Program-made: the position numbers and the translations under genes | Part shown: positions 33,821 through 45,216 of the stretch, piece after piece | How the letters are laid out: each line of letters begins with the position of its first letter | Numbering within the stretch: position 1 is the stretch's first letter | The notes under the pieces: generated by a model | What the model saw: only the letters and a program-made list of their open reading frames with translations | Told to the model about the DNA's origin: nothing | The model's database searches: none | Assembly (NCBI GenBank): GCA_023935145.1 | Contig: CM043700.1 | Span: 1,186,001 to 1,250,000 of the forward strand | Length of the DNA stretch: 64,000 bases | DNA from: Bretschneidera sinensis | Taxonomy: Eukaryota > Streptophyta > Magnoliopsida > Brassicales > Akaniaceae | Direction: 5' to 3'

Positions 33821-35235
33821 CACCCCCAAACTTACATATTGCTAGTCCCTTAGCAATACAAAACTAAAAACTAAATGAAGAACAAAATTAAAAATAAATT
33901 CATTTCCATGATACTCAAAGATTTGGGTTGTGATAAAATTATAATAACTGTTCATGAGTAAGCTTATAATAAAAATATATTTTTGTACTGAAAAAGGATT
34001 TTCAAAAGTTCATGTTACTTACCTAAGGTTGGCTTAAGGCATCGCAAGTTTGATTTGTGTGTGATGAATTAGCACATATAAAATGAGGATTCCACATAAC
34101 TTTAGTGTATAGGGTTTCGATGCCCAAACCTTTATCGAATTCCTTATCAAAGAGAACAAAAATGGCATAATACTTGCTTCTTCTTTCTTTTTCTTTCATC
34201 ATGCGATCTTTGCCATGTTGAGTTCTATCGACCTTTCTATTTGACCCTTGTAACGAGTGTTTAGCCAATGATTCCAAAACCAGATGATTTTAGGGCATTA
34301 GGTGTAAAGACACCCCTAAGGACTTACTAACTCGAATAAAAAAGGCTACAGAACTAACATGTTTTAATGCTTCTAAATGAAATTTCCACCTTTTGACGTG
34401 AACACTCAATGTTTACTGAGGCAAGAGGCCCAGTTACTCAGTGAAAATTTGTTATTATGATCATTAAAGGCTTACTTCCCACCTTTTGACGTGAACACTT
34501 AATGCTTAATGAGGCAAGAGGCCCAGTTACTCAGTGGAAAGCTTTTTGATCACTTTTTTGCATGATGAACATTTTTATTTATTTTTTTCTTCTTTATTTT
34601 TCTTATGCCAAATTGTTCTTTTCAATAAGTTATCTGATTATAGTTAGATTATGGAAACAAATACAAGAGAATTATATGTCATACCCCACACAAATGCGTG
34701 TTAAATGTGCTCGTGCAAATTTGGATCAAACTCGTGAATTCTTAGGTGCCTTGAGGTAGGTAACTAAACTTTGTAAAATTCCCATTGCAAGACTATGTGT
34801 TCTAGCTTTTAAGCTTACTAATGAAATGTTATCAAATTTTTAAATCAACCAAATTTTTTGTTTACCAAAAGAACATGCATTTATCTTTCTAAAAAAAAAA
34901 ACTGGGACATAGTGTGTGCACGTGTTTCAAGTGCGTGCGTGATAGTATCTAGTATCTCTCACTACCCCCAAACTTAAAATACACATTGTCCCCAATGTGT
35001 GTGGCATGGAAAGATCTAACCTGGGAGATGGAGAACTAGATTGCTTGCTTTGCTTGTAACACGCCCCCAAACTTGAACTAGATGCACGCACTAAGTACCT
35101 GACAAAGAAAAATAAATGTTGTTTTGGAAAACAAGAAATATTAATATTAGATATGTAAATATAAATATAAACAAAAGAAATATGCTAAAATGAAAAGATA
35201 AGTCTGGGGTGCCTCCCATGAGCGCTAAGTTTAAC
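33821..35235 (-). other. Non-coding internal region with 93-bp tandem duplication
   Basis: No coding signal. Positions 34388-34450 and 34480-34542 are two copies of a segment starting CCACCTTTTGACGTGAACAC and including AGAGGCCCAGTTACTCAGTG, a period of about 93 bp. Hairpin plus purine-tract modules lie at 33822-33860 and 34968-35005, matching those of the three-LTR element in order and orientation. Confidence 0.65.
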
Positions 35236-36230
35236 GTCTTCAGCTGGATCAAGCCTTATTCTTCCCCAAAACAAAGATTGGCAACAACTAGCACAGGTAG
35301 TATCTTATTCTCTCCCATATAAGTCAAATACTTCGGCAATTACTTCAACTCTAAATTTGGTGCCTGGACAATAAAAGGGAAACAAGTAGTATTAGAAGGC
35401 ATAAAAGTGTCAAATGGATCGGTTTACTTAATTAGATGCTTTGGATAGGCCTCTAAGAGGTGCGCAGTTTCAATGATGTCATCAATAACATCTTTAGATT
35501 TTGGCTCAATATCTGATCCTTTGAAATAATGGGTGAGGGTGGTCTCCAATGGATCAATATGATGGTCATGAAAAACTTGTTCAACAACACTTTGCTTTTG
35601 TTTACTTAGCTCTTTAGCTAATTGCCCCACTTGTACTTCCAATATTTGAATGGCTTGTTCGTGCCGTGCAGTAGTTTGTCTTATCTCAGTCCAAAATCGC
35701 CTTTATTCTGCCATAAATTGATCTTGTGAGGTCATCAATTGTTGTTGCTTAGTTGCTAACTGCATCACAAGACTTTCTAGGTCGCTTTTCTTTGATTCGG
35801 GAACTGAGTGGGCTGCTTGTTGGAAGTTTCTTTGTTGCCCTTGAAGGTTCTATGCATTTTGATCGTTGTTCTATGAGAAGTTGGAGTAGTTTCGCCATTC
35901 TGGATTGTAGGTATTTGCATATGGATCGTAGTTGTTTGGTCCCACATAGTTTGCTTGCTCTCGATCTGCAGATGAATATAAAGGGCAAGTTTCAGTAGTG
36001 TGATCAAAACAACTACAAATAGCACATACCTGGAGTGGTGTAGCTTGTTGCCTAGGTGAGGCAATCCGAGTAATCATAACTTCTACAAGCATATCTACCT
36101 TTCTTTCTATAGCATCCACCAAATTTGGAAATCCACCATTCGAGTTTACTTTATTCATGCCCTTGCTCTTTACTTCTTGCTTTATATTGAGTGGGAAAAA
36201 GATTGGATTTTTGGATCGAAGCCCTTGCAT
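35236..36230 (-). pseudogene. gypsy-type gag tail and start of pol, broken
   Basis: On the minus strand: a CCHC knuckle (CAICSCFDHTTETC, about 36028-35985), then YANTYNPEWRNYSNFS, a Gln-rich linker, QILEVQVGQLAKELSKQ, HYFKGSDIEPKSKDVIDDII and NLELKLLPKYLTYMGENKIL, the phrase that in related elements comes just before reverse transcriptase. The Retrotrans_gag domain is missing upstream, protease is missing between the linker and ELKLLP, and the frame runs into non-coding DNA at 35236. Internal stops are present. Compared with the three-LTR element, this one retains a little more pol but less gag. Confidence 0.75.
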
Positions 36231-36503
36231 GAATCGATTGAACCGTTATGTGAGTGCAGCAGTCAAATACTGCTGCTCGGATTACTCTCTGTCTCAATTG
36301 AGCTCGATCACACAAGAGGGTGCGCTCGATCGCAATTGGCACAGAAAGCTTCCTGGAGTACCTGAAACAGAGAAAAAGGAATTATTTAGGGTTTTTAGTG
36401 AAACAAAAATTAAGATAAAAACAGATTTAAAACTAAAAGTATAATAAGAAATAATGGTAATTAAACTAGATGAGAAATTAATTCTAAAATAAATTTAGTG
36501 CAA

Positions 36504-36521
36504 TCCCCGGCAACGGTGCCA
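36504..36521 (-). other. Primer-binding site, tRNA-Asp
   Basis: The plus strand reads TCCCCGGCAACGGTGCCA, the 3' end of tRNA-Asp with one mismatch (T for C at a different position than in the three-LTR element). It lies about nine bases from the LTR edge at 36531. Confidence 0.85.
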
Positions 36522-36530
36522 AAAACTTAT

Positions 36531-37836
36531 TGAGCGTTTATTTACTTAAATAATTATGCAAATAATCGTTCTAGTTTTACTTGCAAGTGCACAAGGTCTG
36601 TGGTAGTATAGTGTGCAAGTGCGAGATCATTTCCACAGGGATTGGTAAATTTATATTTAGAATTAGTTTCTTCAAGTTAAAAAGAGAAATAACAGTTTGA
36701 TTGTGAGTGAATAATAATAATGAGAACACAGGGCTATGATATCCACCACTAATTATACTTTCCCACTAACTAAGGTTTCAATGCTCTAGCCTTATCATGA
36801 ATATCTAATGGTTGCCAACCTAAGGGCTTGGCCCACACCTTAGGCTATTGATCTCCCTACGCAACGAGTTAGGCATGGTGTATACTCTAACTCTTTTCTC
36901 TCTTTAAGGGATTCAACATGAGTGTATACTGAATTGTTCCTTAAGAGAGCATGAGGGTTGTGGAGATCGGCAACCACACGGGACCTAGGGCTTGGTCTGC
37001 TCCTGGTTTCCCATGTTGATTAACCTGGGAATCCGTTGTGGATATCCCTTATTACTAATGTCGAACCCAGGACTCGGTCATCCAAATTGATTCGACTAAC
37101 CTATCCATATCACATGTATACGTTGATCAGGCACATACATATGAGGAATGTAAATATAAACAGGTATTAATCAAGTTAAATACTCTAACAAGGCTATAAC
37201 AAAGATAGTCAATGAATAAATATATGGTAAAGCATAACTAAGGCTTCAATCAAGCCCTATAGGAGTTTAATTACACATGATAAGTAAAGTAAACATGCTA
37301 AACATAAAAACAGAAAACTAAAACCGAAAAAACTCCGGAGACGAGTCGTCAATTCCTCTCTTAAGCTCTCTACTTCGAGTCTAGAACAAAAGGTTAAACT
37401 AAAAGGAAGATATGCTCCCTAAAAGGGAGATATGTTTTCTGTGTGATACAAGTCTATTTATAGGGTTCTAAAGACACTTGGAAACCCTAATTTCTAAAAT
37501 AGGGCCCTAACCCTAATTTCCAAAACAAGTGCTGCCGTTTTACTGTTTACTGCCGTACGTGTGCGCTCGATCGCGAGCAGAGTGCGCTCGATCGCAAGGT
37601 TGCGCTCGATTGCCCTTCCTGGTGCGCTCGATCGCACTTCAGACAGTATCTGCTCCAGGTTTTCCAGTTTTCTTCATTTTAAGCTCCAAAAGCTTCCAAA
37701 ATGCTTCCTTTTCTTCATAGACCTATAAAAACCATGTAAAACACAGAAATGAAGTAAAATGGACTAAAATAACATAAACTAGGGCTTAACAAATATAAAT
37801 TAAGGGGATTAAATATGAATATTTAAGCTCCTATCA
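36531..37836 (-). repeat. Right LTR of the truncated gypsy-type element
   Basis: About 1306 bp, TGAGCG...CTATCA; the left edge may be 36529-36531. On the minus strand a TATAAATA box lies near 37455-37463. About 100-190 bases upstream are four units of a 14-19-bp motif built on GTGCGCTCGATCGC (37558-37640). It is a diverged relative of the solo LTR at 13720-15068. Confidence 0.85.
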
Positions 37837-40805
37837 TAGCTCCTCTTCCCCATGGCTGGTTATGGGTGATTTCAATAATGTTTTTTCTGTGGATGAAAAG
37901 GGGAATGGGTTGCCTGTTTCAGCCTATGAATTAAAGGACCTTCTCTTCTGCTGTAGGGATACGGGTCTAACAGATATAAACTTCACTGGTTGTTTGTTCA
38001 CGTGGTCAAATAACCATACTTGGTGTAAGCTTGACAGAGCTATGGTGAACAATATTTGGATTCAGAGTGGTCTTCATGCTCACGCCAAGTTTACTCTTCC
38101 AGGCTGCCTCTCTGATCACTCTCACTGCATAGTATCCTTTTTTGAAGAGGATGAGGGTGGGCAAAGACCTTTCAAATTCTTCAACATGTGGGCTTCTCAT
38201 GATAATTTCCAGGGGACAGTTAGTGCATCTTGGAATAATAATTTTGTAGGATTCAAGATGTTCAAGCTGTGTAAGAACCTGAAAGCTTTTAAAGGCCCTC
38301 TCAAGCATCTGAATGATAGGCATTTTAGTTATATTTCTACTAGAGTTGCTGAGGCGTCTAGTGAATTATTCAGAATGCAACAGAAGTTGCATGATAACAT
38401 TTCAGATACTGAGCTGCAAGTGAAGGTGGCAGAATAGAGACTCAAAACTTTCAAACTAGCAGAAGCAAAAATGAGTTTCTACTCATAGCAGGCTAAAAGC
38501 AAATTCTTAATGAATAGCGATAGAGGTACTAAATTCTTCCATGCCATGATGAAGAGAAAAATTAGCAGGAACCATATAGCTGTAGTGGAAACATAGGATG
38601 GTCAACAAACTACCTCTGAGGCTCAAGTGGCTACTGAATTTATTCAATTCTATAAGATTCTTTTAGGCTCATCAGAAGTTTATTGCCCCATTGACACAGA
38701 GGTAATTGATGAGGGTCCCAAAGTGAACGAGGAGCAAGCATGCCTCCTGCTTAGAGAAGTCACTGAAATAGTGATAAAAAAGCATTGTTTAGCATTGGAG
38801 AGGATAAATCCCCTGGACCTGATGGGTATACTTCTACTTTCTTCAAGAAAGCTTGGGAGATTATCAGATTAGATTTTGTGGGGGCTGTGGAAGAGTTTTT
38901 CAAGAATGGAAAACTTCTTAAACAGATCAATCATACTACTCTGGAAATGATCCTAAAATCTAAGCAAGCAGCAAGAGTGGAAGAGTTCAGACCCATCGCA
39001 TGCTGCAATGTGATATATAAAGTCATCTATAAGATTATTGCTTCTCGTTTATCTTCTATTTTGGAAAGTATTATAAATCCTGCTCAGACTGCCTTTATTA
39101 AGAACATAAGTATGATAGAGAGTATCTACTTAGTGTAAGAACTTCTCCGAAAATATGGCAGGAAGAGAATCTCTCCTAGATGTATGCTGAAGATTGACCT
39201 TAGGAAGGCCTATGACTCGTTTAATTGGGAATTCCTGGAAAATATGCTCAAGGGTTTAGGCTTCCCAGCAAAGTTCACATGCTGGATTATGGAGTGTGTA
39301 TCTATAATATCATACTCAATTACACTTAATGGGAGTCTCATGGGTTCTTTGAAGGCAAGAGAGGTCTCAGACAAGAAGACCCCTTTTCCCTATTCCTATT
39401 TATTCTTTGCTTGGAATACCTCTTAAGACTTCTGTCAAGGCTGAATGAATCTCCTGAGTTTAATTTCCACCCAAAGTGTGGGCATCTCAAGATTACTCAC
39501 CTTGCATTTGTAGATGATCTCATCCTGTTTGCTAGAGGGGATGTTAGGCCAGTCAGTATGATTATGGAATGTGTTAAAAGATTCAGTGACTGCTCTGGTC
39601 TGCAGGCAAGTCTTCCAAAATTAAGCATGTTCACTGTAGGGACATCTAGATAAGATATTCAAGAAATCAGAAGAGTTACAGGTCTTGAAGAAGGCTTGAT
39701 CCCCTTCAGATACTTAGGGGTTCCCCTGGCCTCAACAAGACTAAACACAACGCACTACCTCCCTCTTATAGAGAAAATATTTGCATACATTAATGCATAG
39801 GTTGGAGCATCACTATCTTCTGTTGGAAGAACTGAATTAATTAAATTTGTCTTGCAGGGTGTGGAGTGTTTTTGGTTGTTTATCTTCCCCATACCAGCAA
39901 ATATCATGGATAGTATAATCAGAATATGCAAAACATTCTTATGGGGTGGCAAGAACTCAGGTACTAAAAAGGTTCTGGTTGCTTGGAATGAAGTCTGTCT
40001 TCCTAAAGCTGAGGGTGGGCTGGGGTTCATTGACCTCAAAAGCTGGAACTCAGCTCTGCTTTCCAAAGCTCTGTGGAACATCCATCAAAAGAAAGATTCA
40101 CTGTGGGTCAGATGGGTGAATCATTTCTATCTGCAAGGGGCTGCCATTTGGACTCTATGGCCAAAGCATGAGGACTCCCCCTTATGGAAAAAAATTACTT
40201 GAAATCAAGAATGGCTTTATCTCTTCTGAGGTTTCCATTCAGCAAGCAATGGCCAGGATGCAGCAATGGGAAGAGCTGAACTTGCTAAGTATCAAGAAGG
40301 CTTATGACTTCTTTAGGCCCAAAGGATCAAAAGCTAGGTGGACATCAGTGGTGTGGAGCAGCAGCTGTACACCCAAGCATTCCTTCATTTTATGGCTAGC
40401 CATAAAGGATAAATTGCTTACAAAAGACAAACTCCTTTTCATTGATATAGATAGAACTTGCCCCCTATGCAGGGCCTCAGAAGAGTCAGTAAATCATATC
40501 TTCTTCTCTTGTAGAATCAGTGCGTCTATATAGAAAGATATTAAAGACTGGTTAGGTAGCAGAAGGGGAATGAACACCATCAAAAGTGCAGCAAAATGGA
40601 TCCACAAGGAAGCCCGAGGGACTGCCCTTCTGCCAAGGCCAAGTGTGCTGCTTTAGCCAGCACAGTCCACCATATTTGGCTAGCTAGAAATGCTAGACAG
40701 TTTGAAAGAACTATTATATCCCCAAGCAGCATTATCAAGAAAATTAAACTACATGTCTATAGAGTTGTAAATGCTAATTTTCCTGAATTCAGATTATGCT
40801 TGTAA
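37837..40805 (+). pseudogene. LINE ORF2: endonuclease end, reverse transcriptase, zinc region
   Basis: Endonuclease C-terminal part: PWLVMGDFNNVFSVDEKGNG, DTGLTDINFTGCLFTWSNN, SDHSHCIVSF (37846-38150). Then reverse transcriptase: DKSPGPDGYTSTFFKKAWEI (38796 on), EEFRPIACCNVIYKVIYKII, PAQTAFIKNI, MLKIDLRKAYDSFNWEFL (39185 on) and the active-site phrase AFVDDLILFARGD (39510 on), with V where A is usual. Then SIKKAYDFF, TPKHSFILWLAIKDKLLTKD and CPLCRASEESVNHIFFSC (zf-RVT region, 40290-40530). TAG/TAA codons and frameshifts occur at 38436, 39137, 39390, 39653, 40200 and 40532. It is a dead copy lacking the first half of its endonuclease. Confidence 0.88.
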
Positions 40806-40893
40806 ATGGTCTTAATGTTCTTATCTCCTGCGTATGCCCAGTGTATTTTTATATATAATTTTTTATCTATAAAATTAACTTTATCGATCAAAA
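40806..40893 (+). other. LINE 3' UTR and A-rich terminus
   Basis: Follows the last readable codons. It ends TTATCGATC then A run, a usual plant LINE 3' end. The A run merges with an A tract of the target, so the exact boundary is ambiguous by about six bases. Confidence 0.6.
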
Positions 40894-41210
40894 AAATAAC
40901 ACACGGGCTTCCACCTTCATATTCGTGCAATGCACAAACAAATAAGAATAAGCTAAGACTAAAGAAGGCTCAGCCCGGAACACACCCCAACCTGCACAGC
41001 CTTGAGGTGAAACAGAGCCATTCGTGTTAAGTTTAATGAGGATGTTCTCAAACTTAGGCCAAGTAACCCACTTACCCCTACGCACTGGAGGATGAATAAC
41101 TTTAAAGCCCAATGAATTAAAACACAACATACCTTGGTAATGCAGGCCCACTTTCGGACCAAAACCCTTTTATGGAGGTCCAACACACCAAAACGAATTC
41201 GAGCAATCAT
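40894..41210 (-). pseudogene. RNase H-like (RVT_3) domain, N-terminal half
   Basis: On the minus strand: ARIRFGVLDLHKRVL, then in another frame KVIHPPVRRGKWVTWPKFEN, ILIKLNTNGSVSPQGCAGWG, FRAEPSLVLAYSYLFVHCTN and MKVEARVLFF. N-T-N-G takes the place of the usual D-x-D-G, so the first catalytic aspartate is changed. VEAR contains the conserved glutamate. The frame stops at the A tract where the LINE ends. The missing second half of the domain is at 11862-12110. Confidence 0.75.
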
Positions 41211-41231
41211 TGATTCAAGCCTAATATATAT

Positions 41232-41909
41232 TGTTAGTAATTATATCACCCAATTAATAACCATATAATAATAATAGAAAAAATAAAAAGAAAATAAACA
41301 CAATTTTTAACGTGGTTTGACACTTCTTGCTTGGGTCTATTGGAGAATCAATCCACAATTCTTAACTACATCAGTTGTACAATTTCTCTAACCAAAATTG
41401 TACTAAAACACTCATTGCAACTTTTTGATGGAGAAAAGCTGCAAAAACTTTCAACTCCACGGAACAAAATTTTTCTAGACAAAATTGTGTGAAAATTCTC
41501 ATCAATCTCACAACCCAAACCCCAATACATCCAATGTTCACTTAACCCTTAGATATAGGTAAAACCATCTTTTACAAATTATATTGGTGCTTGATTTGCT
41601 ATACTTTACTTCCGACCAACTATTCTCGCTTAAGGAATAGGAGTGAGTGACTACTTCTCATGGTGCCCATATTTATAATAACTAGTACCTATATTCTTTT
41701 GACACATAAACGATGTGGGATTAGAATTACTTACAATAACACTTTTCTCAGATGTGAGATTTAAGGAGTATCCTAACAAATTTCACACTCGACTCAAATC
41801 CCTAAACACTTCGACCCATGGTTCGGGTTTGCCTTCACACGATAAGAATCTCATTGTTTTAATCAAGCCTTTAATACCGTTTAATCAGATTTTTGGTCTA
41901 ATTCCAACA
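41232..41909 (-). mobile_element. Solo LTR, copia-like (about 678 bp)
   Basis: Begins TGTTAGTAATTATATC and ends TCTAATTCCAACA. It contains ACGTGGTTTGACACTTCTTGC, recalling ACGTGGTTCGGC in the LTR at 42930-43517, a TATAAATATG box on the minus strand near 41667, and ATGTGGGATT, common in plant copia LTRs. No internal sequence follows. The flanks are AT repeats, so the target duplication cannot be read. Confidence 0.6.
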
Positions 41910-42111
41910 AATATAAAAAGAGAGTATAGAGTATTAAGTGTGATATATATATACATATATATATGAGAGTACATAGTACAATTATTAATGAAACTATTAA
42001 GTATTTAAATAATCAAACACCTTGTTGCTAGTACAGAGTATTTGAACGCGAGAAAAAAGCTTAAGAAAAACTCTCACCCAATGAATGTGAGACCAAACAA
42101 CATGATTTTTT

Positions 42112-43517
42112 TAACACGATTTTTTTATTCCTTTAATAAAAATCACAGGTTATAAGTTTTTGAACTGATAACAACTTGAGAAAAACTCTCACTTAATGAA
42201 CTCACTCTTACCCATTGACCTAATACACTCAAGTCATATTCTCTCCCCTTTGGAATATAATATCTAGATTTAGAGTCCCCTTTTTGGTTAGAATGATTCA
42301 CCTTTTTGGGTCTACATCTTATTCTTATAAATAGGAGAACATCCCAAACCATTAAGGTAACTTCCTATATTTAAAGAATATTGAGATTCTCCTCTAGAAT
42401 CCCTAAATATCTTCAAATATTTGGAAACATACAAGTCAATCTAAAAAAGATCTTCTTCTTTTCCTTTTCCTTTTTCCTCTTCTTTGACCCCTACGTATTT
42501 TCTCTATGATTCGAGGCAACATCCAACAATTCTCCCCTTGACTCGAATCACTTTTGGAATGCGTAGAAGAGTTCTCTAGATCTATCTCCTTATCATATGG
42601 ATCTTTCTCCTCTTCAATTGAAGATATCAAATATTGATGGCATGTGAACCTACCCTTTGGGCCTCCCTTAGCTCCCCCTCCAAGAGCACCTTTTGCAACT
42701 TCGAGAGCGAGCGCCAAACAGATGGGGTTTATCGCCTTATGTTTCATCTTACAGCAATTGTTGTCTTTCATGTTGAAAGGCTTATCTCCTAACGCTTTTT
42801 ACAACCCTCGCTGCACAAGAATCTCTGTACTCTGCCATAACGAGAAATTATTCCTCCCGTTGAATAACTCCACGTGTTCAAACTTTGCATCGAAACTCTT
42901 TGCCATGTTGAACTTGCTCTGATACCATTTGTTAGGATTTTTCCACCAAAAATCCCTCCAAGATTGACGCAAATAAATAACACAACAAGAGTACAAAACA
43001 ATGAATGATGCAAAAATAAAACAACAGAAAATAGAGAACAAAAGCAAAGTTTTACGTGGTTCGGCACATCTTGCCCATGTCCATGATCCCAACAACACGA
43101 TTGTTTTATTCCTCTAATAAAACTCACAAGTTACAAGTTTTTTATTGATAAAAACTTGAAAAAAACTTTCACCCAATGAACTCACTCTAACCCATTGCCT
43201 CAATACATCCAAGTCATATTCTCTCTCATTTGGAATAGAATACCTAGATTTAGAGCCCCTTCTTTGGTTAGAATGGTTCATTTTTTAGGGTTTACATTTT
43301 ATTCTTATGAATAGAAGAGCCTCCCAAACCATTAAGGCAACTCTCCAGATTTAATGAATATTAAGATTCTCCTCTAGAATCCTCAAATATCTTCAAAGAT
43401 TTGAAGACAGATGAGTCAATCTCGAAAAGATCTTCTTCCTTTCCTTTATATCTTTTCCTCTTCTTTGACTCCCCCAAATGTTTTTTTTTTTTTCATGATT
43501 CGAGGCAATACCCAACA
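42112..43517 (-). mobile_element. Short coding-free LTR element (TRIM-like), left LTR truncated
   Basis: The right LTR is 42930-43517 (588 bp; TGTTAGGATT...CCCAACA). The left LTR is present only from about 42112 to 42528, ending ATCCAACA. The internal region is only 401 bp (42529-42929). In the minus direction it has a tRNA-iMet primer site two bases from the right LTR, and a purine tract (CAAGGGGAGAAT) against the left LTR. A short open frame crossing the internal region resembles no pol or gag domain. The LTRs differ at many positions, so the element is old. Confidence 0.85.
42916..42927 (-). other. Primer-binding site, initiator tRNA-Met
   Basis: The plus strand reads GCTCTGATACCA, the exact complement of TGGTATCAGAGC. 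Its orientation shows the element is transcribed on the minus strand. Confidence 0.92.
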
Positions 43518-44008
43518 AATTCCATCAAATCAAACATTGAAATTTGATTGGAAACAACTATTTGGAGTGCATAACAAAACATAAAAAAATGGAATTAAAA
43601 TTCAATTCAAGCTCAATATTTTTCTGGATTAATACAAATTATATTCCATTTTAATTCATTTCCAGGCAAACCAAAAGAGCCATAATGACATAAAAAACAT
43701 AAAAGAGGAAATTATAAAAGATTCTACCACATCAAGTAACCAGAATAGCATAATCCAATAGTTAAATCGATAATGAAAATAAAATCAGGTATGTTAATCA
43801 GGAAGCAATGAATATATATATATATACACACAAATAAAATGAAAACAAAAGACAACTAGAGGCCAATGCCGCAATGCATATTTACTCTTTCCATAATTTA
43901 TAAACAGTATATAGTAGTTTAAAAAAAATATTTGACCCATAATATTTCAAACATTACAATTAGCAATTGGAATGAAAATTGTATGATTAATCCACTTGTT
44001 TGAACCTG

Positions 44009-44059
<51 letters not shown>

Positions 44060-44603
44060 AAATATTTGGTGCATAGGACGAGGGAGAAAAAAATGACATA
44101 AATAGGTAAGATGATGATATGTCTTATCATGCTCTCTAAAACCGAACGATTTTATCTTGCCTTGACACCTTATTCAATCATACGTATTATCCCGCCCACG
44201 AAAGACATCAACAGGATAAAAATCAACATATCATTCTGTCAAACTATCTATCAATTAAACACAATTTTAATTTAAAAGTAAGATAAAAGAGCCAATGAGA
44301 CATTGGTTCACTATTAAATAGAAAAATAAGCATGAGACTCTAAGACCACAAGGTCTCTTGTTCGACTCCCATCTATGTGTATGTTATTTGTATCATTTAT
44401 AGGTTATTTTTCTTACTTTAGGTAGATAATGTGATAAGATTATAGGTTTATTGATGAGTTATATAATTGTACTTTGGGTTTATATTATGATTAAATTAGT
44501 ATATCCTCGTATTTGTATATCATTGCTTTATCAAAAAAAAAGTGAAGTCAAAATGACTTGCTAACAGTAAGTTTACCATATGGCTACAAACACTTTTTTA
44601 CCC
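43518..44603. other. AT-rich intergenic DNA with (TA)n and a possible SINE trace
   Basis: No gene seen. A pure (AT)n microsatellite of about 47 bp lies at 44010-44056. Around 44290-44372 the phrase CTTGTTCGACTCCCA resembles an RNA polymerase III B box and could mark a decayed tRNA-derived SINE, but no good A box is visible, so this is only a hint. Confidence 0.45.
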
Positions 44604-44748
44604 TATATTTGAAATTAAACACGACATGAAATTCATTTCATTTGTAAATTCTTACAATTTTGATAAAGATTTGTTATAAGTTTATTCAATTTTACAGTGA
44701 ATTCATTTACAAATGAATTTCATGTTTATTAACTTTCCAAATATAATA
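44604..44748. mobile_element. Hairpin MITE-like inverted repeat
   Basis: Arms around 44604-44652 and 44698-44748 are inverted copies: CATGAAATTCATTT on the left, AAATGAATTTCATG on the right, extending imperfectly to CTATATTTG and CAAATATA at the ends. About 145 bp, non-coding. No clear target duplication, family unknown. Confidence 0.45.
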
Positions 44749-44956
44749 AACTATTGAATTATAAATGAATTTCATAAAATTTGTTGAATTCACATATTTT
44801 TAATGGATCATAATATATACTTCTATAAAGTAGTATATGTTTTCTTATCGTATGTGTCAACTAACTAAATTGGTAAAGTCACTTATCATCACACAAGAAA
44901 TCATTGATCAAATATTGTTCACACGAAGGATGAGACGGAGTTACATCCCATTGCGT

Positions 44957-45216
44957 AGCCCATTGGTCCATTGGGCTTCCTTTGATAAAAAGAGTTTTCT
45001 TGTCAAAATAGCAGAAGGCCTCAGTCCGGACTTGGCTTCAAGACTGAGCCCATAACCAGTGAAAAAGAAGGCTATAAAGTTCCTTTGTAGCAAAGCCCAA
45101 AATCTATAAACGCTAATGTCATTAAAGACCTTCCAAAGGGTAAATATGTCAACCGGAAAAATATAGGGCTATATGTACACCTCATATCGCCTCTCTTCCT
45201 TCAGTTTTTAGGGTTT
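44957..45216 (+). promoter_or_regulatory. Promoter-like region: site II motifs plus telo-box
   Basis: Four AGCCCA/TGGGCT (site II) motifs lie at 44957-44962, 44972-44977, 45047-45052 and 45094-45099, followed by a telo-box (TTAGGGTTT, about 45208-45216) in a pyrimidine-rich leader-like stretch. In plants this pairing marks promoters of ribosomal protein genes and of many snoRNA genes. The snoRNA cluster begins 640 bases downstream in the matching orientation. Confidence 0.6.

Larger units (their letters stand above)
33142..37836 (-). mobile_element. Truncated Ty3/gypsy-type element, related to the solo LTR family
   Basis: Left LTR 33142-33820 (only its right half), internal 33821-36530, right LTR 36531-37836. 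Direction is minus: the tRNA-Asp primer site is at 36504-36521, gag reads leftward, and a purine tract abuts the left LTR at 33821. Internal coding is limited to a gag tail and a short piece leading towards reverse transcriptase. The catalytic regions are missing. After the right LTR ending CTATCA the LINE endonuclease frame begins within a few bases, so it inserted in the LINE. The left target duplication is lost with the truncated end. Confidence 0.85.
12111..40893 (+). mobile_element. LINE retrotransposon, interrupted by nested elements
   Basis: The 5' part (12111 to about 13210) holds a DUF4283-type ORF1. The 3' part (37837-40893) holds the end of the endonuclease, the reverse transcriptase, a zinc-ribbon-like region, a short 3' UTR and a terminal A run. 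The two parts are in the same orientation, and the two halves of one RNase H-like gene flank them, so they are best read as one insertion. The 3' end abuts an A6 tract of the target, as expected for target-primed reverse transcription. No target duplication is visible. The missing middle (end of ORF1, start of ORF2) must have been deleted, because it is found nowhere inside the nest. Confidence 0.75.

Noticed and set aside
41715..41966. 83-codon frame with a protein-like start
   Set aside because: It runs across the 3' end of a solo LTR and into a TA microsatellite, with no homology.
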